Assembly (NCBI GenBank): GCA_039090855.1 | Contig: CM077011.1 | Span: 21,143,001 to 21,207,000, forward strand | Direction of reading: 5' to 3' | Length of the DNA stretch: 64,000 nt | Source: Macrothele yani | Taxonomy: Eukaryota; Arthropoda; Arachnida; Araneae; Macrothelidae | Shown: one piece after another, positions 55,713 through 64,000 of the stretch | How the letters are laid out: the number at the start of each line of letters is the position of its first letter | Position numbering within the stretch: the first letter of the stretch is position 1 | Position numbers and translations under genes: made by a program | The notes under the pieces: model-generated | The model's input: the letters and a program-made list of their open reading frames with translations, nothing else | Databases searched by the model: none | Told to the model about the DNA's origin: nothing

Positions 55713-57072
55713 CAGTGCAAAGTAATTGGGACAATGTAAAAAATCACTCTTTTTTCCAAAATTATGCCTTTATATCATTCTATGCCTTGATATGTACACT
55801 GATAAATACCTGTATTAGTATAAGGGATGTCGTCCTTTTGCAGAAATTACCTCTTGAATTCATTTTGGCATTGACTCCACTAATTGAGTGCACATATTTT
55901 TGACTTCATAATCGTGGAACCACACTTTTATAGCATTCGTTATCATGCGTTCTTTGGTTGTAGTCCATTTTACCAAAACGTCTCTTCAAAATATTCAACA
56001 AGTTTTCTATGGGATGTAAATCTGGTGAATTTCCAGGCCAATGAAGCAAATGAATTTTATTTTCCAGCATGAAATTCTTGACCAATTTCGAATTGTGACA
56101 TTGGGCCAAGTCATGTTGAAATGTCCAGTCAAAAGTTTGCAAGAATGGAACAATCCTACGTTGTAATATTTCTACGTACTTGGCTGAATTCATCATACCT
56201 TGAACAGGAACTAAGCTTCCAGTGCCATTTGATGTGAAAAAAACCCCCAAAACATCTGTTTCAGAGGGTGTTTTACAGTTTGTTTGACATGCTCAGGTCT
56301 TAAGGGTTCACAGTTGCTTCGTCTAACGACATTTGCTTGGTAACCCTGCACAAATAATTCATGACGGAAAATTACCTTTTTCCAGTCGTCAGCAGTCCAT
56401 TATTTATATTTTTTGGCCCATACTAAACGTTTTATCTTCATTTTCGCATTCAAATATTGTTTTTTCGTTGGTTTTCTTGCCTTCCGGCCAACTTCCAGAA
56501 GCCTACGGCGTACAGTTGAATTACTAACATCACAACCAGTAGCCAATAAATCTCTTTGAAGGTCGGTGCTTGTTTTTTTGGGATTCATTTTACTATTTCT
56601 GATTAAATATTTATCGGTTCGTGGAGTTGTTTTTCGTTTTCTTCCACATTTACCTCTCCTTTTTGGAGACGATGATCCAGATGCATTGAATCGCGTAAGC
56701 AGTCTTGATACACTTGATTTGCCTACACCAACTTAAAAGCGATATCTCTCACTATCATAGAAGTGTGATCCTTCAGAGCAATTATTTTTGCACGCTTCCT
56801 TGGGGAAAATATCCATTTTTCAATACACGAAAGCAACACGTACTCACAGAGAGCAAAAACTAACACCCACCTGTCACACACGAAAGCTCACAACTGAAGC
56901 TGAAGTGCCTATTTTCTGTTTAAAACCGGTTAAACCACATTCTTACTATCAAGTTCTAACAGTCACACCACCTCACTGCTGATAAAAGCGGTTTACGTGG
57001 GTTTCCGACATCAACTGGCGATCACATTACAATTCTCAGAATAAAATAGCTTGTCCCAATTAATTTGCACAG
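55713..57072 (-). mobile_element. Tc1-like transposon (1.36 kb)
   Basis: The left end CAGTGCAAAGTAATTGGGAC-AA starts at 55713 after TA. The right end is the inverse of CTGTGCAAATTAATTGGGAC-AA, ending at 57072 before TA. The family is different from the 1.2-kb ones. Confidence 0.9.
55906..56816 (-). pseudogene. Tc1-like transposase pseudogene (DD34E)
   Basis: From ATG 56816 on the minus strand: MDIFPKEACKNN, a stop after DSERYRF, VGVGKSSVSRLLTRFNASG and RRGKCGRKRKTTPRTDKY (GRPR-like linker), then KTSTDLQRDLLATGCDVSNS and TVRRRLLEVGRKARKP. After a frameshift between 56400 and 56250 it continues MNSAKYVEILQRRIVPFLQT, TFQHDLAQCHNSKLVKNFM (second Asp) and HWPGNSPDLHPIENLLNIL (Glu). Spacing of the last two catalytic residues is 34, as in Tc1. 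Inactive. Confidence 0.9.
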
Positions 57073-57244
57073 TATAGTATTTCAAGCAGAATAGAAATTA
57101 TGTTACAGTGATCCATTATCGTTTTATTAATGAACACATTTGGTAACTGTCGCTAATGTTTAAATGTTTTGTCCATCCCATGTGTAAAATAGCAATGATT
57201 TACTGGAAACAAAATGTCGAAAAATTGCAGAATGAATTACATAC

Positions 57245-57441
57245 CGATGGCATGTTTCCTAGCTTCACCAGGAATCTGCTCTTCGTACGGTTCGTCGGGA
57301 TAACGGTACTGCCTGGACTGTTCCAAATGTTCTTCATTATCAGAGGAACTGTAATCATGCCACTCCTGACTACGGTGCCGCCTGACCCTTGACCCTTGTC
57401 TGCTGAGACGGCTGGGTTTAGTCACACTGTCCATACAGGAT
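57245..57441 (-). CDS. Candidate host-gene exon (197 nt), protein not recognised
   Basis: On the minus strand a polypyrimidine tract and acceptor (GATTCTTTTCTCTAG, AG at 57443-57442) precede an open segment that ends at a donor GTATGT (57244 onward). The exon starts with the last base of a codon and ends with the first base of another (intron phases 2 and 1). It encodes SCMDSVTKPSRLSRQGSRVR, RHRSQEWHDYSSSDNEEHLE, QSRQYRYPDEPYEEQIPGEA and RKHAI: Ser/Arg-rich then acidic, with a SSSDNEE cluster that resembles a casein kinase 2 site. It looks like a disordered linker of a larger protein. No transposon motif occurs. The family could not be named, so the call rests on splice sites, openness and composition. 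Confidence 0.6.
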
Positions 57442-57645
57442 CTAGAGAAAAGAATCAAAATCATATTACATCATTTGACGAATACAAAGCATAAAATACG
57501 AGTATGTTAAAGCACGTGCACATCTTTACTATATTTTTAATTCAAGTATTTTATTACTTATGACACAAAATGTTGGGATTCGCCATTCCGCAAAGGTGTT
57601 TTCCTTTTGGATTCTATAACGAAGTAAATTTCTCCGTCATTTCTG

Positions 57646-57717
57646 GTCTACGCCGGGAATCGAACCCGAGTCCGCTTATTCCGGATCAAGACGCTCTACC
57701 AACTGAGATACGCAGAC
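57646..57717 (-). other. tRNA-like sequence inside the 3' LTR
   Basis: On the minus strand GTCTGCG pairs with CGTAGAC in full (one G-T pair). The A-box region is TATCTCAGTTGGTAGAGCG and the B box GGTTCGATTCC is canonical. The anticodon stem is weak. It corresponds to 40022-40093 in the solo LTR. Confidence 0.75.
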
Positions 57718-58020
57718 ATTCGTTCTGACTGCAATCTGCCTTTATGTCGTGTGCCTCCTGGTGGCAGGTACGTCACATCTCCCCCCCCCGAAAGAGGGCC
57801 TGGGGCATGGCCGACGGGTCAGCCGTGATGATGAATCATTTCAGGCAGCCATCCGCTGTAGAACGTGCACTTGAGAACTCCCAGTCAATCAGGTGTGTGG
57901 AATGCAACATCACACATTTTTATTTTTCGAAGGGCTGGAGAAGGGATTCTCTGATTTTTCCTCTCTCGCGGTGTGGAAAGAACATCACACCATTGCGAGA
58001 TCTTGAACGGCCTGGTCATC

Positions 58021-58038
58021 CGAGAAGTTCGGGCGCCA
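58021..58038 (-). promoter_or_regulatory. Primer-binding-site-like sequence of the TRIM
   Basis: The minus strand has TGGCGCCCGAACTTCTCG immediately inside the 5' LTR. TGG complements the CCA tail of a tRNA, and the first 12 bases fit the 3' end of tRNA-Lys. Counterparts are TGGCACCCGAACTTTC at 35.9 kb and TGGCGTCCGAGCG at 15.2 kb, in the same position. Confidence 0.75.
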
Positions 58039-58198
58039 TTATAACGAAGTAAATTTCTCCGTCATTTCTGGTCTACGCCGGGAATCGAACCAGAGTCCGC
58101 TTATTCCAGAACAAGTCGCTCTACCAACTCTACCATTCGTTCTGACTGCAATCTGCCTTTATGTCGTGTGCGTCCTGCTGGCAGGTACGTCCCAATTC

Positions 58199-58829
58199 CC
58201 TGGACGCTCAAGTTTACAGCTCTTTCCAAGAGCTCTCTCTGTCTTGAAAATGGATGATATCTATATGGCCAGAAAGGCCAAGATGGCTAAGCAAAAATCC
58301 TTTAATTTTATCTTGCCATTTGTTACAGCTGAAAGAGCAAGGAGCAAAACAAAAACGAAATCATTCAGCTGTTAGTCGCTTTTATATGTAGCCATGGTTT
58401 TCCGGATTTATGAGTGAAATACTTACCACCGGAGTTGCGTAAGTGTCAAATCGCAGCCTGATGTCTTTGCGGTCGGTGACAGCTGTGGGATTGAATCCCA
58501 CCTGCCGCTCATCCATTTTGGCTTCTCTCTAGCGACCTACCAGCACCCAAGGGGAATACGAGAATGGGTCTTCGAAAATCGGCCTTGAACGCCGGGGCCT
58601 CTTTTAGCGGCAGTGTCAGATAAACAAGCTCTCCATCATCTAGTCACTCAATAGTGGTGTATTCCCCATTGATAATAACAAGGTACTCCAGGGATTCTAT
58701 TCGTCGGCAAAGGTATGATCAGGATCCGTAAATGCCGTATGAAGAAAAACCGTGAAATACTTCAAAAATCAACGCCATTTGTTTTACATTGTTCCAACGT
58801 ATTGGATAAAAGGAATGCACACATATGTA
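58199..58829. other. No supported gene
   Basis: GTGGGATTGAATCCCACC near 58480 is palindromic and faintly B-box-like, but no full tRNA-like structure was found. No motif-bearing frame. Confidence 0.35.
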
Positions 58830-59590
58830 CACATCAGCCAAAACATTATGACCACCTGTCTAATATTCCGTTTGTTCTCAATTGCGGCTAAAACAACTCT
58901 TACCCGGCGAGGGGTCGACGCAACAAGCTTTTTAAAGGTATCTTTGTGATATCCGGTACCAAAAGATTTCCAGCAGATCATCTAACTCTTGAAATTTACG
59001 AAGTGGAGCCGCCGCCGATCAGACTTGCTCTTTTAACTCTAACTGTAGGTGCTCGATTGGAGAGTTTGGAGGCCAGGGCAAAACCTAGAAGTATCATGTT
59101 CCGCGAACCATCCTCGAACAATCCGGGCAGTATGGCATTTACGCATTAAATTGCTGAAAGGAGCCACTACTATAGGGGAATACAGTTGGCATGGAAGGAT
59201 GTACCTCGTCTGAAATTATATTTATGTAGGTGGTATACGTCATAGTTTTCCGCCAATAAATGACTGGACCCAGGGTATCCCAGAAGAACATTGTCCAAAG
59301 AACTACCTTCCTCCGTAGTCTTGTTTTCGTTCCACGGTACATCCTGGCGCCAATACTTCCCCAAGTAAACGACGCACACCTACACGGTTGTTTATATTGC
59401 ACAATAGGAAACGAGATTCATCGAACCAGACGACCTTCTTCCGAACATTCAAGGTCCAGTTTTGTTGCTCGTTTGCCCATTTTATGCCCTTTCAACGGTC
59501 AGTTTCTGCACTCGGAAGGTCCTGCAGCTACCCAGCCCTATTTTCAAAAGGGTTCCATGTACTTTGTGTTGTGACACATTACTCCTGTCA
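58830..59590 (-). mobile_element. Tc1-like transposon, truncated at its 5' (right) side
   Basis: The left inverted terminus CACATCAGCCAAAACATTAT-GACCACC follows TA at 58828-58829. No inverse copy was found to the right, so the element is truncated near 59590. The transposase runs on the minus strand. Confidence 0.75.
58980..59585 (-). pseudogene. Tc1-like transposase fragment
   Basis: On the minus strand KGIKWANEQQNWTLNVRKKV then VWFDESRFLLCNINNRVGVR (first catalytic Asp as FDESRF) near 59390-59500, LGEVLAPGC, a decayed strand, WVQSFIGGKL and TYINIISDEVHPSMPTVFPY. The helix-turn-helix part and a readable third catalytic block are missing. Stops and frameshifts are present. Confidence 0.75.
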
Positions 59591-59974
59591 CCAGCATTCA
59601 AATCCCCAGCGAGATATTTATTATGTTGTTTAAAATATGGTAAGAAAAACGTAGGCTTTATAGATTCAAAGGTTTTCTTTTTCTACGTGACAGGAGTGCC
59701 GAACTGTTACCGAGATAACTGTTTTAAGGCTGCACGTTTGATGTTCATTATTAAGCGCAAAAGTGGTCAGAGTAGCAGGTTTCTGGCTAGGCGTCCATGC
59801 TGGACCACTGAAAGCTCCCCGCAAGGCCGAGGGTACTGCACCGCTCGTTATACGGCACTGGCTGTTTTGCCTCCCGAGAACCAATGGTGTTAAATAAGGG
59901 ACTAGCTTGGACTTATAACCTCTAGCGTTCCTCTTTTCTGAGGGGAGGGGTTTAAAACCACAATGAGCAGATTG
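59591..59974. other. Unassigned stretch
   Basis: A minus-strand frame remains open through most of this stretch into the SINE (59666-60103, 145 codons), but it shows no motif and partly reads the SINE, so it is not called as a gene. Confidence 0.4.
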
Positions 59975-60183
59975 ATTGTTTGGGGGTTTAACGACCACTC
60001 TGAGCAACTCGGAGGACTGTAAGCAGTCGCCCTTCCCTAATTTAGCGCCAATTGCTCCAGGGTAGGGAGAGAGCCAGTGCCGTAAGACAAACACAACATC
60101 CATGCCTCACCGGTATTCGAACCCGGAACCCTCTTGGACGAATGATAAGAAGCCATCACGTAAACCACTGCGCCATCGGTGCG
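59975..60183 (-). mobile_element. tRNA-derived SINE, best-preserved copy
   Basis: Read on the minus strand: head with A-box region CCGATGGCGCAGTGGTTTAC (60179-60160) and B box CCGGGTTCGAATACC (60126-60112). Then follows the body GTGAGGCATGGATGTTGTG, TTGTCTTACGGCACTGGCTC, CCTGGAGCAATTGGCG, CTAAATTAGGGAAGGGCGAC and GAGTTGCTCAGAGTGGTCG, ending TTAAACCCCCAAACAA. About 205 bp. This copy defines the family used for the other SINE entries. Confidence 0.85.
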
Positions 60184-60189
60184 GCACAG

Positions 60190-60370
60190 AGAGCATATCA
60201 ATGAGCAGTATGCTGCGACCCTTTTCTAATTAAAGCAACTGGTTCCGAGGAAGGGGTGAGTCACCGCCGTAAGACAAACCCACCATCCATGACTCATGAA
60301 GGATCCCAACCCGAACTGATCTCGAATGAATGATTGTAAACCGACGCATGGCACTACTCTCCCAGCGAAT
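60190..60370 (-). mobile_element. tRNA-derived SINE, adjacent partial copy
   Basis: On plus ATGAGCAGTATGCTGCGACC, TAATTAAAGCAACTGGTTCC and CACCGCCGTAAGACAAACCC-ACCATCCATGACTCA follow the order of the neighbouring copy; the head (to about 60370) is decayed. It is a tandem neighbour in the same orientation. Confidence 0.65.
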
Positions 60371-60544
60371 CGGTAATGGTTGTACGTAATCCCCGAAATA
60401 ACTGAAATAAAAAATCATTGCAAGCGTAACACACATTAACTTTCCTAGACTCTGAAACCACATTATATGCAAATCTAAAATAAAGCAATAATTTTCTCCG
60501 ACGAAGAAAAAAAGCAACCTTAACTATATATTTTTGAGAGGATA

Positions 60545-61105
60545 GCAAAAACGAAAAGAATGAACTTAAAACAAAAGCACTTATATACAGTAAGGCACTA
60601 AATGTACTATGGTGTCATTTTCTGTGTATATTTCACTTATCTACTAATACGTCAGAAATCGTGGAATCAATAATGACATCATGAGGATAGTAAGCAATAA
60701 CAATGAACTTAAAACTGAGCACTTGTAGACTGTAAGGCATTAAGAGAACCGTGGTGTCGTATCTGTGTATATTTCACTTATCTACTAATACGTCAGAAAT
60801 CGTAGAATCAATATGATATATTGAGAATAGTAAGCAAAAAACAATGAATTTAAAACTGAGCACTTGTAGGCTGTAAATCATTAAAAGAACCGTGGTGTCG
60901 TATCTGTGTATATTTCATTTATCTACTAATACGTCAGAATTCGCAGAATCAATATGACATATCGAGGATAGTTAGCAAAAACAATGAACTTAAAACTCAG
61001 CACTTGTAGACTGTAAGGTATTAAGAGAACCGTGGTGTCGTATCTGTGTACATTTCACTTATTTACTATTGCGTCAGAAATCGTAGAATCAAAAATGGCA
61101 TCATA
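60545..61105. repeat. 141-bp tandem repeat, four copies
   Basis: CTACTAATACGTCAGAA recurs at 60641, 60782, 60923 and, diverged, 61062. Each unit has GTGTATATTTCACTTATCTA, AGAATCAATATGACAT, TAGTAAGCAAAAACAATGAA, CTGAGCACTTGTAGACTGTA and AGAACCGTGGTGTCGTAT. Confidence 0.9.
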
Positions 61106-62599
61106 ATGTCATTTTCATTCACTTGAGGATTGAGCTAGAGAGTCAAAATGTGAAAACATAAAGGTAATGTTTTATTACATTACTATTTTTTTTAGAATTT
61201 TCTGTACATAAATTACAGTTCGTAGAAAGTGAATTCAGACAAAACTACAGCGGATTTGGGTTTCGTGTTTGTTCCGCTGATTGACGATCACGAAAAGTTC
61301 GACAACATCGTTTCGGAGCGTGATTGTAACTCGTAGGTTGCAGCCCAGGTAAAACAAGCTTTTTAAGGGCAGACTATCTGTCACTTTATTTCACTCAGTT
61401 TCGGAAATGAAGTTGTTTATCCCAGAAAACACTGTGTCAGAGTCGCATTAGCTTGAAGGACTTAGACGTTACTCGGAAAATGCATGTCACATAGTTACCC
61501 GGTTTCCCAGTTGAGTTTTTATACGATAGCGTGTTATGTGAGCCCACAGTGCCAAAATTGTAATTATTTTTCTTTGAACATAATCGTATATGCAGGCTTA
61601 AACATCTCAGATCAGATGACTAACGCAGGAAAGGTTACAGGCTGCACACTGCATGATTCAAGCAGAGGATAAGAACTGAGAGTGAACACCAGATCTGGAC
61701 TAGGTTTGAGAAGAAAATTTCTTTAACTCATGTGTTATGGCGATTTCCAAAATTATTTCAGTAGAACCCGTTTATAGTGAGTCTGAATTCGGCGAGATCT
61801 CCTATTTAAGGAGCAAAACAGAAACCTTTGATCAGTATAGTGGTAATTCAAAAATAATTTCATGGTTTTGAACGAATAAAATTTAATAAAGTCCCCGGAT
61901 TTAGCGAGGAAGGGAAAAAGGCAAGATGATCGTTTTCAACAAGTAAAGTTACAAAATTTGATAAAGTTCCATATTTAACGAGGCCTGTTGAGCACTATTC
62001 TGGAATGGAGGAATGGAAATGATGGTATACAAGGCGATATTGACACAGCGTAGGGAAATCACAGTATGTTAGTGGAAGAATGTTGAAAAAAAAAAGATCA
62101 TTAACGAAGGGATACATCAAATGCCCAAATGACTTTTTCATGAGGCCCATCCTGCCAGCCACTTGAAAGCGTTATGGTTTCGGTTTATCGCCCAGCGAAG
62201 TTGAAAACAGGCCACCTACTGCTAGGTAGGAAGAAGATGGGTGGAGCTCACACACGTTAAAGTGGATATCAGGGGGACAATTGCAGAGGGGTATAAGACA
62301 GCAATGGAATGGGGATGTCGCAGGAGGCGGAAGAAGAGATAAAAATTCCTGAAATTGTGTCTATTTCTCACCTTTCACCCTCCAAGTGAACGTTCCATTC
62401 GGAGGATAGATGCTGCTTTTGCTTCACACGTGTGTGTTGTGTAATTAAACTGCGGTCAGTCTCGCGTGACCGTCAAGTTAAATACTTCTTAAAAGTTTCA
62501 TTAACAAACTGTAATACTAACGTATTTAATTACATCCTTCAAATATGTCCATTTCTTATCGATATCTATATATACTAAGCAAAAAGGGGAAATGCTAGT
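61106..62599. other. No supported gene; possible pogo/Tigger-like end
   Basis: CAGTAGAACCCGTTTATAGT at about 61760 resembles pogo/Tigger-type termini, and CCCGGATTTAGCGAGGA and ATATTTAACGAGGCCTG follow at 61895 and 61973. No transposase and no matching opposite end were seen. Confidence 0.35.
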
Positions 62600-62990
62600 G
62601 TTTCCGTCCACGAATTGCTCGACCATTTCTAAATGACCTAGAGATATGAAAAATTGATATGCTGATAGCTTGTAACGTTCGTATACCCAGAAAAGTCCGA
62701 AACCCCAAAAATAAAAGCGGCGGCTTTTGAACATTATCTGCTTGATTTTTTTGCTTATTGTTTGACCACTTCTACATAACCTAGAGATCTGGAAATTGGC
62801 AAGCGGATAGGTCTAAAAGTCTGTACAAACACAAAAGTCCGAAAAAAAAAATGGGGGCTTTGAACATTGTTTGAAATTTTTGCGAATTGTTCGACCACTC
62901 CTAATGATCTGGAGATTTGAAAATAAGCATACTGATAGGTCTTAAAGTCCAGATACCTAGAAATGTCCGTAAAATAAATAAAAATGGCAG
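62600..62990. repeat. Degenerate tandem repeat, three copies of about 127-146 bp
   Basis: CTCGACCATTTCTAAATGAC, TTTGACCACTTCTACATAAC and TTCGACCACTCCTAATGATC at 62614, 62760 and 62887 each precede an AGAGAT-TG-AAAT, CTGATAGGTCTTAAAGTC, AGAAAAGTCCG and AAAAATGG-GGCTTTG series. Confidence 0.75.
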
Positions 62991-63102
62991 CTTTGGAATC
63001 CCAGCCAAAACACAAGGGCTGGGAAACTGCTGGCCACCAGCTGGCAGTGATGGGTCACTGCTGGCTGAAATCTGCCGCTCCAGGCCCGGTAGTGGTCCGT
63101 TG

Positions 63103-63165
63103 GTGGCAGCGCTATCAGTTGGCGGCAGCGCTATCAGTTGGCGGCAGCGCTATCAGTTGGCGAGC
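63103..63165. repeat. 19-bp GC-rich tandem repeat, three copies
   Basis: GGCGGCAGCGCTATCAGTT is repeated three times inside a GC-rich block (63080-63300) that also contains many short GGC/GCC inverted pieces such as GGCAGTGATGGGTCACTGCT. Confidence 0.9.
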
Positions 63166-63299
63166 CATTGATGGCCCTGCAGCATCGCCGTGAATTGTGG
63201 GCCTCCAAGCAAGTGCCACCAGTGGCCCATTGCTGGCAACCAATGCAACCCCCAACAGCAGGTGGAAGCATCGTGACTGCGCATGCGCAGAAGCAACAT

Positions 63300-64000
63300 T
63301 TGCTGTGTCTCTCATGGTACCAGTTAGTTGAAGACGACGCTATCGCCATCGTGTTATTTTAGTGGATGTTAAGAAAAAAATCCATATGTGGAGAGGCGAA
63401 TTTATTTCCTAATGAAATTTTACATCGACGAAGATATCAGATTAAGCCGGGAAATACTAGATTACAGCCATGAAATACACCCACTCTATTCCCATGAATA
63501 ACAATTCATGGAATGGAGTGGATGAATAATAAGAAAAAATTTGAAACCGCTTGAAACACATATCCTGGAAAACCATTAAAATAGCGTTTGTTGAAAAAAA
63601 AAAAAATAATTATACGCGTACAAAATTTATTAATTATTTGAATGAAAAAAAAAAAGCAACGCTATGTGGTGTACTCATCCATGGGTTGAATACACAAGAC
63701 TGGGAGGAATTCGCTTCTAAAAATAACGAGAAGTAAAATAAAATATCTTTTACTCTTTAAAATAAATGTAGCTTCAGACAACGGAAAGAAAAAGACACAA
63801 CGTTAAAAATGTAACAGAATGTGACATGAACCCGAGTAAATATATATTTATTCAACAATCTCTTTTCAAGACGGCAAGGACAGTACAAAACTTTGGAAAG
63901 CGACTCTAAGTATGTGCACGCCTTAAAAATGAGTGAAGTTCCCTTAAGGTAAAAAAAAACTATCGTTACGTTGAAAAAATTAATTTATCAATTATTTGAA
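63300..64000. other. AT-rich end of window, nothing recognised
   Basis: A-runs at 63597-63606 and 63647-63656. No motif, RNA gene or element end. Confidence 0.4.

Larger units (their letters stand above)
57615..58194 (-). mobile_element. TRIM-like miniature LTR element with tRNA-like LTRs, best copy
   Basis: The total length is 580 bp, read on the minus strand. 5' LTR: 58040-58194 (155 bp, lost part of the A-box region). 3' LTR: 57615-57777 (163 bp, begins TGTGACGTACC). One base inside the 5' LTR lies TGGCGCCCGAACTTCTCG (58038 downward); its first 12 bases equal the tRNA-Lys primer binding site known from lentiviruses and other LTR elements. The 3' LTR is preceded by GGGGGGGGGAGA, a polypurine tract. 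ATTC occurs at both outer edges (57611-57614 and 58195-58198), a 4-bp target duplication. The 262-bp interior has two GTGTGGAA-AACATCACAC hairpin-like motifs and no coding capacity. Confidence 0.9.

Noticed and set aside
59462..59893. 143-codon plus-strand frame
   Set aside because: Its first part is antisense to the Tc1 transposase fragment and the rest has no motif.

Overview
This window looks like non-coding, transposon-rich nuclear DNA of an animal, most likely an arthropod. The reasons are the mix of mobile elements: RTE-clade non-LTR retrotransposons ending in a GAT microsatellite, many Tc1-like and mariner copies with TA target duplications, tRNA-derived SINEs and arrays of short satellites. 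The background is AT-rich and there is no bacterial-style gene packing. The species cannot be named from the sequence alone. Only one segment looks like an ordinary host exon: a 197-nt open segment on the minus strand at 57245-57441 with good splice sites at both ends. Much of the window may therefore be intron of that gene. A second host-like or domesticated open frame on the minus strand (22859-24790) is split by a 1.6-kb insertion flanked by GAACA repeats.

Layout. 0.2-0.9 kb: short duplication and a 146-bp satellite. 1.7-2.2 kb: RTE 3' fragment. 2.5-3.7 kb: complete but decayed mariner with TIRs and TA duplications. 4.5-6.1 kb: LINE fragment, then a Tc1-like element in CA/TA microsatellite. 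6.1-12.5 kb: two RTE copies head to tail, the first nearly intact. 14.9-15.4 kb: a 499-bp miniature LTR element (TRIM). 17.2-19.1 kb: mariner pseudogene with an internal 93-bp tandem array and a second 111-bp array made of its right end. 19.9-21.1 and 25.0-26.2 kb: Tc1-like elements. 22.2-24.8 kb: THAP-like pseudogene and the split frame. 30.2-31.9 kb: mariner pseudogene abutting a 43-bp satellite. 32.4-33.2 kb: Tc1 remnant. 35.5-36.0 kb: second TRIM. 38.3-39.7 kb: 12-copy satellite with palindromic cores. 40.0 kb: solo TRIM LTR. 45.3-46.6 kb: Tc1. 48.8-53.4 kb: nest of LINE fragments and two head-to-head 1.4-kb Tc1-like elements. 55.7-57.1 kb: Tc1. 57.2-58.2 kb: host exon and third complete TRIM. 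58.8-59.6 kb: truncated Tc1. 60.0-63.2 kb: SINEs and several short tandem arrays.

The most unusual system is the TRIM family. It has about 155-163-bp terminal repeats, each containing a tRNA-like sequence with A and B boxes. A primer-binding-site-like TGGCGCCCGAAC follows the 5' repeat in the best copy, a G-rich purine tract precedes the 3' repeat, and 4-bp target duplications (CAGG, ATTC, CTAC) are visible, including around a solo LTR. This is comparable in design to plant Cassandra elements, which carry 5S rRNA promoters in their LTRs, but here the embedded RNA-polymerase-III-type unit is tRNA-like. No element in the window has a fully intact coding region, although the RT half of the first RTE copy is open for 758 codons.
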